From Microthrixaceae bacterium (lineage in GTDB: Bacteria > Actinomycetota > Acidimicrobiia > Acidimicrobiales > Microtrichaceae), in the NCBI GenBank assembly GCA_023957995.1, contig JAMLGK010000008.1:62001-126000 (forward strand): a stretch of DNA of 64,000 nt. Direction: 5' to 3'. Each line of letters begins with the position of its first letter. The stretch's first letter is position 1. The translations under genes were made by a program, and so were the position numbers. Of the stretch, positions 17,563-25,856 are shown one piece after another. Below the pieces are notes generated by a model. That model was given only the letters and a program-made list of their open reading frames with translations, was not told the origin of the DNA and made no database searches.

Positions 17563-19053
17563 TCAGTTGCCCCGGACCTTGGCCACGAGTTCCATCAGCT
17601 CGGTGCGAGCCGGAGGTGAGACCGCCAGCGCGAGGGCAGCTCCCACTGCTCCGGCGAGGGTCACCAGCAGGCCCGACAGCGCCCCGGCATCGGTGAGCAG
17701 CCGAACGGGAAGTGCGAACACCAGCACACCGGTCGCAACCACCATGCCGGGACCGCACGAGAGCACCACCTTCATCATCGAGGCCCCGACCAGGCCGTTG
17801 ACCACGACCTGGCGGATCGTCACGAACACGGCCTGGATGCACAGGTGGGTGAAGGCCACCCACTCGATGCCGTGCGGGGCCACGAACCACATCGTGGCCA
17901 GCATCGTCGGCACCATCACGAGGTTGATCCGCATCAGCAGACCGGGACGGTTGATGGCGTAGAGCAGGTCACCGGTGGCGAATCCGAGGCCTGTCACGCA
18001 ACCGGTGAGTGAGATCAGTTCCATCGTCGGAACCGCCGCGGAATCGCCGGTTCCGAACATCACCGTGATGACGTCGCGGGCCACCAGGGCGAGCCCTATC
18101 CCCACCGGGATCGAGAACAGCCCCACGATCCGGAGCGCCCGGTACATCGCGGAGCGCAACGCATCGGGCCCCTCGGTGCGGATCCGGCTGTACATGGGGA
18201 ACAACACCGCTGACATGGCGTTCAGCTGGCCGCCCATCACGATCTCGGGCAGACGGAACGCCTGGTAGTAGAGGTCCAACGAGCTGGTCCGGTTGCCAAC
18301 CACGAAGTAGTCGCCGTTCAACGCCAACAGGCCCAGGAATCGGTTGCCTGCCATGCGCCACGCGTACGCGAACAACTCCTTCACGATCGAGCGCTCCCAC
18401 GCCAGGATCGGTTTGTACCTGGTGGCGATCCAGGTGACCACGGTCCACACCGTGCGGGAGGCGACGAAGCCCCAGACCACACCCCAGATCCCGAGGTCGT
18501 AGTGGAGCACCAGGATCAGCGTGAGAACGAGTCGGGTGCCGTCGCGGAGCAATTCGGACACCGCGCGCGGCCGGAACGAGAGATCCCGGTTCAACAGCGC
18601 CCACGGCACCGTGTTGAGACCGGAGATCACGATGATCGGGCCCATGATCATGAACACGCCGACGTAGTCCGCCAGGTTGAACACCGCACCCAGCACCGGT
18701 GCGAGACCCACAGCAGCGACAGCCAGCACCAACGCCAGCGCGACGTTGGCGGTGAACGCCACATTCACCCTGCGGCTGCGTCCGGTCTCCTGTTCGTAGA
18801 TGAGCGATGCGCCCATCCCGAGGTCCAGGGTCGTGTCCGCGTAGAGCATCACGACGGTGAGAGCCACCATCGCGTCGTAGTCGGACTTGCTGAGCGAACG
18901 GGCGAGCACCGATGCCAGGACGAACGCGACACCGAAGCGACTCAGAAGCCCCACGTTGGCCCACAGGTAGCCGCGTGTGGCGGCGGTGCCGAGATCCTCT
19001 CGGGACACCCGTTGCCCGGGCGACTCCTGCTCTTCTGGATCCAAGGAGGTCAA
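17563..19053 (-). CDS. Oligosaccharide flippase, Wzx/MATE-like
   Basis: A 496-residue membrane protein with 12-14 predicted helices of the polysaccharide-transport (MOP) superfamily. It begins GYLWANVGLLSRFGVAFVLASVLARSLSKSDYDAMVAL, split over the first two helices, and carries LLNRDLSFRP and NRFLGLLALNGDYFVVGN. It should flip lipid-linked repeat units to the outer membrane face. The TTG start (19053) overlaps the TGA stop of the frameshift-extended upstream gene as TTGA. That supports the extended reading of the upstream gene and implies translational coupling. Confidence 0.85.
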   Translation of the reverse strand: MTSLDPEEQESPGQRVSREDLGTAATRGYLWANVGLLSRFGVAFVLASVLARSLSKSDYDAMVALTVVMLYADTTLDLGMGASLIYEQETGRSRRVNVAFTANVALALVLAVAAVGLAPVLGAVFNLADYVGVFMIMGPIIVISGLNTVPWALLNRDLSFRPRAVSELLRDGTRLVLTLILVLHYDLGIWGVVWGFVASRTVWTVVTWIATRYKPILAWERSIVKELFAYAWRMAGNRFLGLLALNGDYFVVGNRTSSLDLYYQAFRLPEIVMGGQLNAMSAVLFPMYSRIRTEGPDALRSAMYRALRIVGLFSIPVGIGLALVARDVITVMFGTGDSAAVPTMELISLTGCVTGLGFATGDLLYAINRPGLLMRINLVMVPTMLATMWFVAPHGIEWVAFTHLCIQAVFVTIRQVVVNGLVGASMMKVVLSCGPGMVVATGVLVFALPVRLLTDAGALSGLLVTLAGAVGAALALAVSPPARTELMELVAKVRGN

Positions 19054-20380
19054 CCCCGCAGCACCACGACGCCCGACGGGCCCGAGGCGAAGGACCGCAG
19101 CGCGTCGCCGGCGAGGCGGGCATCGGTCATGCGGGTACGACCCTCGGTGATCACCATGAGCGTCGTGTCGGCGAGCGACAGCATCTGTGAGGTCGGAACC
19201 GGCCCGGGATCTGGGGGCCGTTGATGATCACGACATACCTGCCTGCGAGAGCCTCGAGCACACGGTCGAGGGTCGAGCGCATCCGCAGGATGTTGCGGCT
19301 CCGATCGACTCCGGCTCCCATGAACCTCACCATTCCGGCCGGCGCCGTCATGCCGTCGAGTTCACGGGGAAGTGCTGTGTCGGGAAGGTCGACCAGGGCT
19401 GCATCGGCCGACAGCTGACCCGACAGGCACTCGCTCAGTCCTGCCATGTCCGTGCTGCCGAGCAGGTTGGTCAGTTCGGAGTTCTGCAGGTCGGCGTCCA
19501 GGAGCGCCACGGGCTGACCGAAGTTGGCGGCGATCACGTTGGCCAGTGCGAGCGACAGCAGAGCGCGCTCGGAGGCCGAGTCGGGGCCCACGAGCACGAG
19601 GCGGTGAATCGGCTCGTCGAGGCTCAGCCGCTCGACCGCGGAGATCACCCCTGCCACCGCGTCACGCGGATTGGCCGAGCGTCCCGACAGGGCCGGCACC
19701 TTGACCAGCACGGGGAGGTCGATGGCGGTGGTGACGTCCTGAGCCGACGACACCACCGGCTTGCGCAGGTTCCGCGCGAGGAAGAACAGGTAGGGCACCA
19801 ATCCGCCCAGGACCAACCCGAACAGGGCGGCGAACCAGACCGGGAACCGGGTGGTCGACTGCAGCGGGAAGTCGAACACCTCCTGGAACACAGGTCCGCT
19901 GATGCGTTGGCTCACGGGCAGATCGACCTGCTGGGCCTGGAACACCGCCGTGAGTGCCGGGAGGATCTGTGCGCTCACCGCCTCGGAGAGCTCCTTGTCG
20001 GCACTGGTGCTGATCACGTCGATGTACGGCGACAGCGGGGACCGGCTGGTCGAGATCATCGCGTCGATCTGGTCGATCGACTCCTCGAAACCACCCCGAC
20101 GCTTCACCTCGGCTGCCATCTGCGTGGAAGTGACGATCTGTTCGAAAGCGGCCGAGAGCACGTCGTTCTCGTTGGCGTTGGCGCCCGAGTACACGATCAT
20201 CGAGCGCCGCGTCTCGTAACGCGGCGGACTCAGCTGTGAGAACACCACCGCGATCACAGCCGTGATCAGCATCGACGCCACGACGATGATCGTCTGGTTC
20301 CGCGAAAGCCGGAGCGAGCGGCGCTCCTGGTCATCACCGCGCGCAGCGATGACGCTTTCGTCGTATGGCATCGGCGTCAT
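19050..20380 (-). CDS. Wzz chain-length determinant with BY-kinase-like ATPase domain, read through a -1 frameshift
   Basis: Joins a Wzz-type membrane domain (transmembrane segments near residues 28-48 and about 180-200) to a cytoplasmic domain resembling bacterial tyrosine kinases. Walker A is degenerate: GPDSASERA has no Lys. Walker A' survives as ALLDADL. The zero frame stops at 19151 with an unrelated Arg-rich tail. A -1 shift at 19202-19208 instead gives IPG-PVPTSQML, LADTTLMVITEG and about 30 more family-like residues, ending at a TGA overlapping the flippase start. The full product would be 443 residues. A one-base sequencing or real deletion is the alternative. The start (ATG 20380) is uncertain because no strong ribosome site is seen. 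Confidence 0.75.
19202..19208 (-). promoter_or_regulatory. Candidate -1 ribosomal slippery heptamer CCCGGGC
   Basis: In the zero frame the codons are C CCG GGC, the X XXY YYZ layout needed for simultaneous -1 slippage to CCC GGG. It sits exactly where the Wzz/BY-kinase-like gene changes frame. A short TGTCG/CGACA hairpin starts about 24 bases downstream. It could also be the site of a missing G. Confidence 0.4.
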
Positions 20381-20482
20381 GACGCACCGTTTCTGGGAAT
20401 CCCGTGGAGAAAAGGATGAGTGTACCGGTCGGATCGCGGACGACCTCACGCGCCCGATTTCCGCTCAGGGGTCAATCTCTCC

Positions 20483-20488
20483 TAGAGT
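20483..20488 (+). promoter_or_regulatory. -10-like TAGAGT just upstream of bS22
   Basis: TAGAGT ends 10 bases before the bS22 ATG and no Shine-Dalgarno is present, so the transcript may be leaderless or carry only a few leader bases. Confidence 0.4.
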
Positions 20489-20498
20489 CGCCGACGTC

Positions 20499-20600
20499 AT
20501 GGGATCGTTGGTCAAGAAGCGCCGTAAGCGCATGCGCAAGAAGAAGCACAAGAAACTCCTGCGCAGGACGCGCCACCAGCGCCGCGCACGCGGCAAGTAG
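20499..20600 (+). CDS. Small ribosomal protein bS22 (AURKAIP1/COX24-domain, 33 aa)
   Basis: A 33-residue, extremely basic protein: MGSLVKKRRKRMRKKKHKK followed by LLRRTRHQRRARGK. This matches from memory the actinobacterial bS22 family (mycobacterial members begin MGSVIKKRRKRM), which binds the small ribosomal subunit and shares the AURKAIP1/COX24 domain of mitochondrial ribosomes. An in-frame longer reading would start inside the divergent Wzz gene and is not supported. It has its own -10-like box, no Shine-Dalgarno, and stands alone between the polysaccharide gene and ispE. Confidence 0.9.
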   Translation: MGSLVKKRRKRMRKKKHKKLLRRTRHQRRARGK

Positions 20601-20649
20601 CTCGCGGCGGGTGGGCAGCCAGCGGTAGCTGAGCAGCCAACGACCGGAG

Positions 20650-21363
20650 TCAGCTCTCCCTGGTCGTACGGGCCACGACCCGACCGGGTCCGGGGAACTC
20701 CCCGTAGACCCACCACGTCGAACCACTCCCTGCCAGACGCGGGCGGACGCCGCATTCATCGGCGAACTCGTCGCGCCAGACCGCCAACTGTGGGGCCACC
20801 TGCAGCGCCGCCGGTTCCAGGTCGTTGCCGTGCTCGCCCTCGGGGCCTCCGAGGTCGTCCCATGCACGGTAGACAGCAGGTGTGGAACAGAACACCGGCG
20901 GGGTGAGAAGGGTCAGCACCACTTCCCGGTAGGCAAGTGGTTCGATCTCGTCACCGATCCCCCGCACCCGGGCCCTGCCGCCTCTCACACAGAACGGCAC
21001 GTCCGCACCCAGCGCCACGGCCGTTGCGGTATCGGTCACGCCGGCCCAGCGGAGCACCGCCGCAGCATCGGCGCTGCCGCCACCGAGCCCCGCACCGCGG
21101 GGAATGCTCTTGTGCACCACCACCGAAGCGGTGCGCCCCACCGCCTGCAGGGCACGACGGACCAGATCGTCCTCCGGCGCGTCGACCGGGCCCGAGGATC
21201 CGGGCTCGGAGATCGTGACGCCGTGTCCCGAGGGGTCGACGACCAACCTGTCACCGAAGTCGAGCGACACCATCTCGGCATCCAGCAGGTGATAGCCGTC
21301 ATCGCGGACCCCCACGACCCGCAACGACAGCGTCAGCTTCGCCGGCGCTTCCAGTTCGATCAT
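20650..21363 (-). CDS. ispE: 4-diphosphocytidyl-2-C-methyl-D-erythritol kinase, compact form
   Basis: Phosphorylates CDP-methylerythritol in the MEP isoprenoid pathway, which also supplies the undecaprenyl carrier used by the polysaccharide genes. GHMP kinase hallmarks are present: APAKLTLSLRVVGVRDDGYH at the N-terminus, the ATP loop PRGAGLGGGSADAAAVL near 90, GADVPFCVRGG, and the C-terminal RLAGSGSTWW. At 237 residues it is about 50 shorter than typical IspE. The missing parts are a helix after the ATP loop and segments of the C-terminal half. The ATG overlaps the ksgA stop (ATGA), as in the conserved ksgA-ispE operon. Confidence 0.88.
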   Translation of the reverse strand: MIELEAPAKLTLSLRVVGVRDDGYHLLDAEMVSLDFGDRLVVDPSGHGVTISEPGSSGPVDAPEDDLVRRALQAVGRTASVVVHKSIPRGAGLGGGSADAAAVLRWAGVTDTATAVALGADVPFCVRGGRARVRGIGDEIEPLAYREVVLTLLTPPVFCSTPAVYRAWDDLGGPEGEHGNDLEPAALQVAPQLAVWRDEFADECGVRPRLAGSGSTWWVYGEFPGPGRVVARTTRES

Positions 21364-22220
21364 GATCTGTGCCTTCGGTGTGTGTCGGCGAGGTCCGCCC
21401 ATTGCTGCACGGACAGTTCCTCCGGTCGGCTGGTCGGATCCACGCCGGCGTCGGCGAAGGTGTCGGCATCCAGCCCACGCAGGGACGACCGCAGCATCTT
21501 TCGGCGCTGACCGTAGGCCCTGTGGGCGAGATCGAACACCGGTCCCGCCGCGGTGTCGCAGTGCGGGGGCTGGGTGCGGTGTATCGCCACCACTGCGGAC
21601 TCGACCCTCGGAACGGGCACGAACGCCTCGGGCGGAACTGTCATGACGATCCTCGCGGTCGCGTACCAGTTGAGCCGCAGGGTGGGCAGTCCGATGGTGC
21701 GACCGCCGGGTAGGGCGCAGAGACGTTCGGCCACCTCGTTCTGCACCATCACGAACATCGGACCGACAGACGGCGCCTCGGACAGGATCCTCAGGATGAT
21801 CGGCACAGCCACGTTGTAGGGAAGGTTCGCAACCATCGACCACGCTCGGGCCTCGACCGCTGGATCCGCGGGTCCACCCCGGACCGAGAGGAGCTCGTCG
21901 AGGTCGACCGTGAGCGCATCGCCGTGTCTGATCCGCACGAGCGGGTCGAGCCCCTGGGTCACCAGCACGTCGCGCAACACCTCGCAGAGCCGCTGGTCCT
22001 TCTCGAGGGCGAGCACACGGGCACCCGAACCGGCCAGACCGGAGGTGAGACTGCCCAGACCGGGACCGACCTCGAGCACGTCGGAGCCAGCACCCACCCC
22101 GGAGAGTTCCACGAGACGATCGATCACCAACGGATCCGACACGAAGTTCTGTCCCAGGGAACGTCTGGGTTCGAGTCCGCGCTCGGCGAGGATGCGATCG
22201 ATCTCCTCGGGACCCAACAT
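21360..22220 (-). CDS. ksgA: 16S rRNA (adenine(1518)-N6/adenine(1519)-N6)-dimethyltransferase
   Basis: Dimethylates two adenines in the 16S 3' hairpin during late 30S assembly. The 286-residue length is standard. Motifs in order: RRSLGQNFVSDP, SAM motif I LEVGPGLGSLT, acidic LALEKDQRLCEVL, catalytic NLPYNVAVPI and the C-terminal helical domain with PPEAFVPVPRVESAVV. The start is ambiguous between GTG at 22223 and ATG at 22220; both overlap the tatD stop, and the TGATG arrangement favours the ATG. It lies in a fully overlapping chain tatD-ksgA-ispE. Confidence 0.95.
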   Translation of the reverse strand: MLGPEEIDRILAERGLEPRRSLGQNFVSDPLVIDRLVELSGVGAGSDVLEVGPGLGSLTSGLAGSGARVLALEKDQRLCEVLRDVLVTQGLDPLVRIRHGDALTVDLDELLSVRGGPADPAVEARAWSMVANLPYNVAVPIILRILSEAPSVGPMFVMVQNEVAERLCALPGGRTIGLPTLRLNWYATARIVMTVPPEAFVPVPRVESAVVAIHRTQPPHCDTAAGPVFDLAHRAYGQRRKMLRSSLRGLDADTFADAGVDPTSRPEELSVQQWADLADTHRRHRS

Positions 22221-23008
22221 CACGTTCCGGACTCACCGAGCCCGTAGAACGCCCTCGAGTTCTCGACGGTGACCGAGGCGACCTCGTCGACGGGGATCTG
22301 CTTGATCGCAGCGACGGCCTCTCCGACGAGCCCGACCCATGCCGGCCTGTTGGTCTTGCCCCGGTTGGGTACCGGCGCGAGGAACGGCGCATCGGTCTCG
22401 ACCATCAGACGGTCCAGGGGTACGGCGGCCACGGCTTCCTGTACGTCCTCGGCGGAGCGGAAGGTAACGATTCCGCTGATCGACAACATGGCGCCCCGGT
22501 CCAGGCACGCTGTGGCCTCCTCCGGTCCACCGGTGAAGCAGTGGAACACGGTGCGCGGGGGGATCCCCTCGGTGTCGAGGATCTCGAAGGTCTCATCCCA
22601 CGCCTCGCGTGTGTGGATCACGAGCGGCAACCCGTAGTGGTTGGCGAGGCCGATCTGGCGGGCGAACACCTCCCGTTGGTCCTCTGACGGCGAGTGGTCG
22701 TAGTGGTGGTCGAGACCGCACTCCCCGACCGCCACGGGTCTGGGCAGGTCACCGACCGATCCCTTGATCAGTTCCTCGAGACCTTCGATCCCGCCCGCGG
22801 CATCGTGTGGGTGCACACCGGCGGTGCCCCACACATGGTCGTGGCGGGACGCCAGTTCCAGACAGAACGTGGATGTGGCCACGTCCACGCCCACACAGAT
22901 CAGTTCCTGCACACCTGCGGCGTGGCTCTCTGCGAGAAGTGCGCCGACGTCGTCGTACCCGTCCAGATGGCAGTGGTTGTCGATCCACTGGATCGCTGGA
23001 GTACTCAT
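22220..23008 (-). CDS. tatD: TatD-family metal-dependent hydrolase/DNase
   Basis: A 262-residue TIM-barrel hydrolase. Metal ligands are visible: DNHCHLDG at the N-terminus (HxH), GECGLDHHYD with the bridging Glu, VIHTREAWD, FHCFTGG and ETDAPFLAP near 205. TatD proteins are 3'-5' nucleases or deacylases acting in DNA repair and quality control. The position ahead of ksgA-ispE is a widely conserved order. Its ATG overlaps the stop of the Wzy-Wzz fusion gene (ATGA), which is unusual because metG normally precedes tatD. Confidence 0.93.
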   Translation of the reverse strand: MSTPAIQWIDNHCHLDGYDDVGALLAESHAAGVQELICVGVDVATSTFCLELASRHDHVWGTAGVHPHDAAGGIEGLEELIKGSVGDLPRPVAVGECGLDHHYDHSPSEDQREVFARQIGLANHYGLPLVIHTREAWDETFEILDTEGIPPRTVFHCFTGGPEEATACLDRGAMLSISGIVTFRSAEDVQEAVAAVPLDRLMVETDAPFLAPVPNRGKTNRPAWVGLVGEAVAAIKQIPVDEVASVTVENSRAFYGLGESGT

Positions 23009-25737
23009 ACGTCCGAGAGGATCACACCTGCGGACCCTCGGGCAAAAGTGGCCAACTGGAGCGCACCGTCCTCGGCGTCGAAGGTGACGGTCTCGCCTTC
23101 GACGAGGTCGTAGAACACCACGTCGGCCCAGCCCATGACGGGACCCACGGCCACCGTGCCCGTCAGCGGCGGTGACAGCACCACCGTCACGATCGACTGG
23201 TCCAGACCATCGAGCCACGCCGGATCGAACTGGTCCCCGCCACCCCGCGACACCCGACCGGCGCTGACGAACCGCAGGTTCTCACGCTTGCCCCGCAGGG
23301 ACCTACGGATCACCCTCGGCAACAACCAGACCTTCACCCGCGACAGCACCCGGTCCAGTCCGACTCCCGATCCGGCCATCTCCCTCACACCGGGTGCGCG
23401 CCAGAAGCCCATCCTCCTCGAGAGCCGCGGCCGCCCCACCTGGCCATCCACCAGCACGACCTTGTGGTCCATCGACGCCAGGGCGGCGGCAACCCCCAGC
23501 GCCAGGGTGCGCGTGGAGCGCGACGGCGTCGGCCCCGCGACGACGATTCTGCGCGGCATCAGTTCGGCGCCGCTCTCCTCGGCCGCACGCACCGCTATGT
23601 GTGCGTACTGGTCACCGGTCGCACCATTGCGGCGGTTGCCGGGCCGTCCGACATGGCTCCACAGCGGAAGCCCGAGCGAGTCGTCGAAGTTGTCGGCGTC
23701 GTTGACCCGCGGCTTTCGCTGCTGGAGCAGCATGTACCCGACCGCCACGAGGCCTCCGGTCATGAGCCCGACGAGGAAGTTCCAGACCACCCGCGGAGGC
23801 ACGACCCCCAGGTCCACGTAGTCCGATACCGGGAGGTACAACGGACCGGTGTAGTAGCGCTGTTCTCCCGGGACCGTCGGACGGAGCTCGTCACGCAGTG
23901 TCGGGATGGTGAACTGCCTTCCCTCCTCGACCAGCGCGTCCACGGAGTCCAGCATGTGGGGCGCCACCTGCTCGACGAGAGCCTGGTCAGGGTCCTCGAA
24001 GGTGATTGCGACGAAGGGCCCGAACTTGGGCCGGTCCACGGTGATCCCCGAGGAGATCTCCGGTGGCGTGGCGTCCACCCCGCTCCGGTCGATCAGTTCG
24101 GCCGCGTACGCGTCCGAGAGCACGAGCGTGTGGATCATGCTCACACGCGCGCGGTCGATCCGCACCGACTGGAGCGAAGCGGGCACGTCCAACTTCGGAA
24201 TCATCATCGACACCGTGGCTGTGTACCTGTTGGTGGCCGACCCCGTGGCGGCACCGAACGCGATCCCGCCACAGATCGCTCCGAGCAGCACCCAGATCCT
24301 GAAGCGCCGCGAGATCTTGAGATCCCAACGGGCCAGCCGGGGCGCGCTGAACCTGTCGCGCGGCTGCTCGTCGGGCGGGCGCGAGAAGTAACCCCGGTAG
24401 CGCTTGCCCCAGGACGGGACCTGGAGGATTCCCGCAAGGCCGACCAGTGACCAGGCGAGCTTGTTGTTGGAGAGATCCAGGAACATGGAGCCACTGAGCA
24501 CGGGGAGCATCATCAGGAACAGGTAGCCCGAGATCTCCTTTGTCTGCTTCCAGCGCGGACGCAGGAACCCGATGACGGTGATCACGATGATCGATCCGTA
24601 GATCGAGAAGCCGATGACCCCCAGGTTCCCCAGGAAGTCCAACCAGGTGTTGTGCGAGGTCACCTCGTCGCGCTTGTCGGAGTGCGTCGTGGTACCCGGC
24701 GTGGTGGCGAGGAGGCCGGGGATCTTCTCGTTGATCTGACGCTGGCCGTGGCCCAGGACCGGTCGCTGGGAGATGAGCTCCACAGTGGCCTTCCAGAAGT
24801 CGAGCCGGCCCGAGCTGTCGGTGCCGCGCTCGAGGGTGTTCGGGTTGGCGAAGATCAGGATCACCGCGACCAACGCGGTGCCGATGCCGGCCGGGATCAC
24901 CACCGATATCCGACGCTTGATCGACTCGCCGGGTCGGTAGACGAGGCTGCCGAACAGAGCCAGTGCCGAGCCGATCACTCCTGAACGGCTGCCCGCTCCG
25001 GCCGCGCCTGCGAGGACCATCAACAACACGACCGTGTAGATCCACTTCTGGCGCGTGCTGGTGGCGTTTCGCCGGTAGTAGAAGGTGAGCGGAACCATCG
25101 AGGCCGCCAACACCCCGAACAGGTTCGCGTCGCCGTTGAAGCCGAACGCACGCACACCGTTGACCAGGCCCGCCACCCCCGCCGCGGCGCCGAAGATCCC
25201 GCCGTACCAGTAGGCGCGCAGGAACTTCCCGATCTTCTCGTACGAGTCCACCAGGAGCCCGGTGGCAGCGAAGTAGGCGAGGGCCAGGCCGATCGTGCCG
25301 ATGCCCACCATCCACGAACCCGGCAGGGCTGCCCACACCCCGCTCGCAGTTGCCCAGGTGGCGAGGGCGAGCGGACCGATCCAGTGGCGGGTGGGCATCG
25401 CGGGCGGACGCCACTTCTCGACCACCAACTTGTAGACGATCACCGCGACGACCACCGCTGAGATGACCCTGCCGAGGGTCACGGGACCCACACCGATCCC
25501 GTCGAAGTGGATGAGGAAGGCCACCACCTCGATCAGCGCCAACGAGCGCCGTACCGCGAAGAGGATCGAGCCGGTCACGAAGGCAACCGCCAACAGGATC
25601 AGCACACCGAAGCGGGTCTGGATCGCGAGTACCGAAGCGCCCAGCAGCACCAGGGCCGCGACGACGAACAGCACCGTCTGCGGACGCCTGGGTTCCTGCC
25701 CACCGGCGGGCTCGGTGTAGCGCTCGAGAGTCTGCAA
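23005..25737 (-). CDS. Wzy-like polymerase fused to Wzz and BY-kinase-like domains (910 aa)
   Basis: Three modules of polysaccharide export in one chain. Residues about 15-450 carry ten or more transmembrane helices and the O-antigen ligase/polymerase region GHGQRQINEK followed by TSHNTWLDFLGNLGVIGF. From about 465 a Wzz-type pair of transmembrane helices brackets a periplasmic domain (NRYTATVSMMIP to VVPPRVVWNFLVGLM). From about 720 comes a Rossmann ATPase-like domain whose P-loop reads GPTPSRST, without the Lys, and whose Walker A' is VVLVDGQVGRP. No Tyr-rich tail is seen. Polymerisation and length control would be physically linked, with a nucleotide-dead kinase domain. The TTG start is weakly supported. 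Confidence 0.82.
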   Translation of the reverse strand: MQTLERYTEPAGGQEPRRPQTVLFVVAALVLLGASVLAIQTRFGVLILLAVAFVTGSILFAVRRSLALIEVVAFLIHFDGIGVGPVTLGRVISAVVVAVIVYKLVVEKWRPPAMPTRHWIGPLALATWATASGVWAALPGSWMVGIGTIGLALAYFAATGLLVDSYEKIGKFLRAYWYGGIFGAAAGVAGLVNGVRAFGFNGDANLFGVLAASMVPLTFYYRRNATSTRQKWIYTVVLLMVLAGAAGAGSRSGVIGSALALFGSLVYRPGESIKRRISVVIPAGIGTALVAVILIFANPNTLERGTDSSGRLDFWKATVELISQRPVLGHGQRQINEKIPGLLATTPGTTTHSDKRDEVTSHNTWLDFLGNLGVIGFSIYGSIIVITVIGFLRPRWKQTKEISGYLFLMMLPVLSGSMFLDLSNNKLAWSLVGLAGILQVPSWGKRYRGYFSRPPDEQPRDRFSAPRLARWDLKISRRFRIWVLLGAICGGIAFGAATGSATNRYTATVSMMIPKLDVPASLQSVRIDRARVSMIHTLVLSDAYAAELIDRSGVDATPPEISSGITVDRPKFGPFVAITFEDPDQALVEQVAPHMLDSVDALVEEGRQFTIPTLRDELRPTVPGEQRYYTGPLYLPVSDYVDLGVVPPRVVWNFLVGLMTGGLVAVGYMLLQQRKPRVNDADNFDDSLGLPLWSHVGRPGNRRNGATGDQYAHIAVRAAEESGAELMPRRIVVAGPTPSRSTRTLALGVAAALASMDHKVVLVDGQVGRPRLSRRMGFWRAPGVREMAGSGVGLDRVLSRVKVWLLPRVIRRSLRGKRENLRFVSAGRVSRGGGDQFDPAWLDGLDQSIVTVVLSPPLTGTVAVGPVMGWADVVFYDLVEGETVTFDAEDGALQLATFARGSAGVILSDV

Positions 25738-25856
25738 CTACTGCACTTTCATCAGGTGGGCGGGTGCCGCTGGGGTGCCCCGGATCCAATCGTATCGAGG
25801 GCATCGACGCTGACTACATGCAGCAGCCCCGCACCGGTGGGTGCAACACTCTCACG

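Noticed and set aside
21364-22392. Upstream extension of ispE through the ksgA region
   Set aside because: The extra residues are a shadow of ksgA; the ATG at 21363 gives a proper IspE N-terminus overlapping the ksgA stop.
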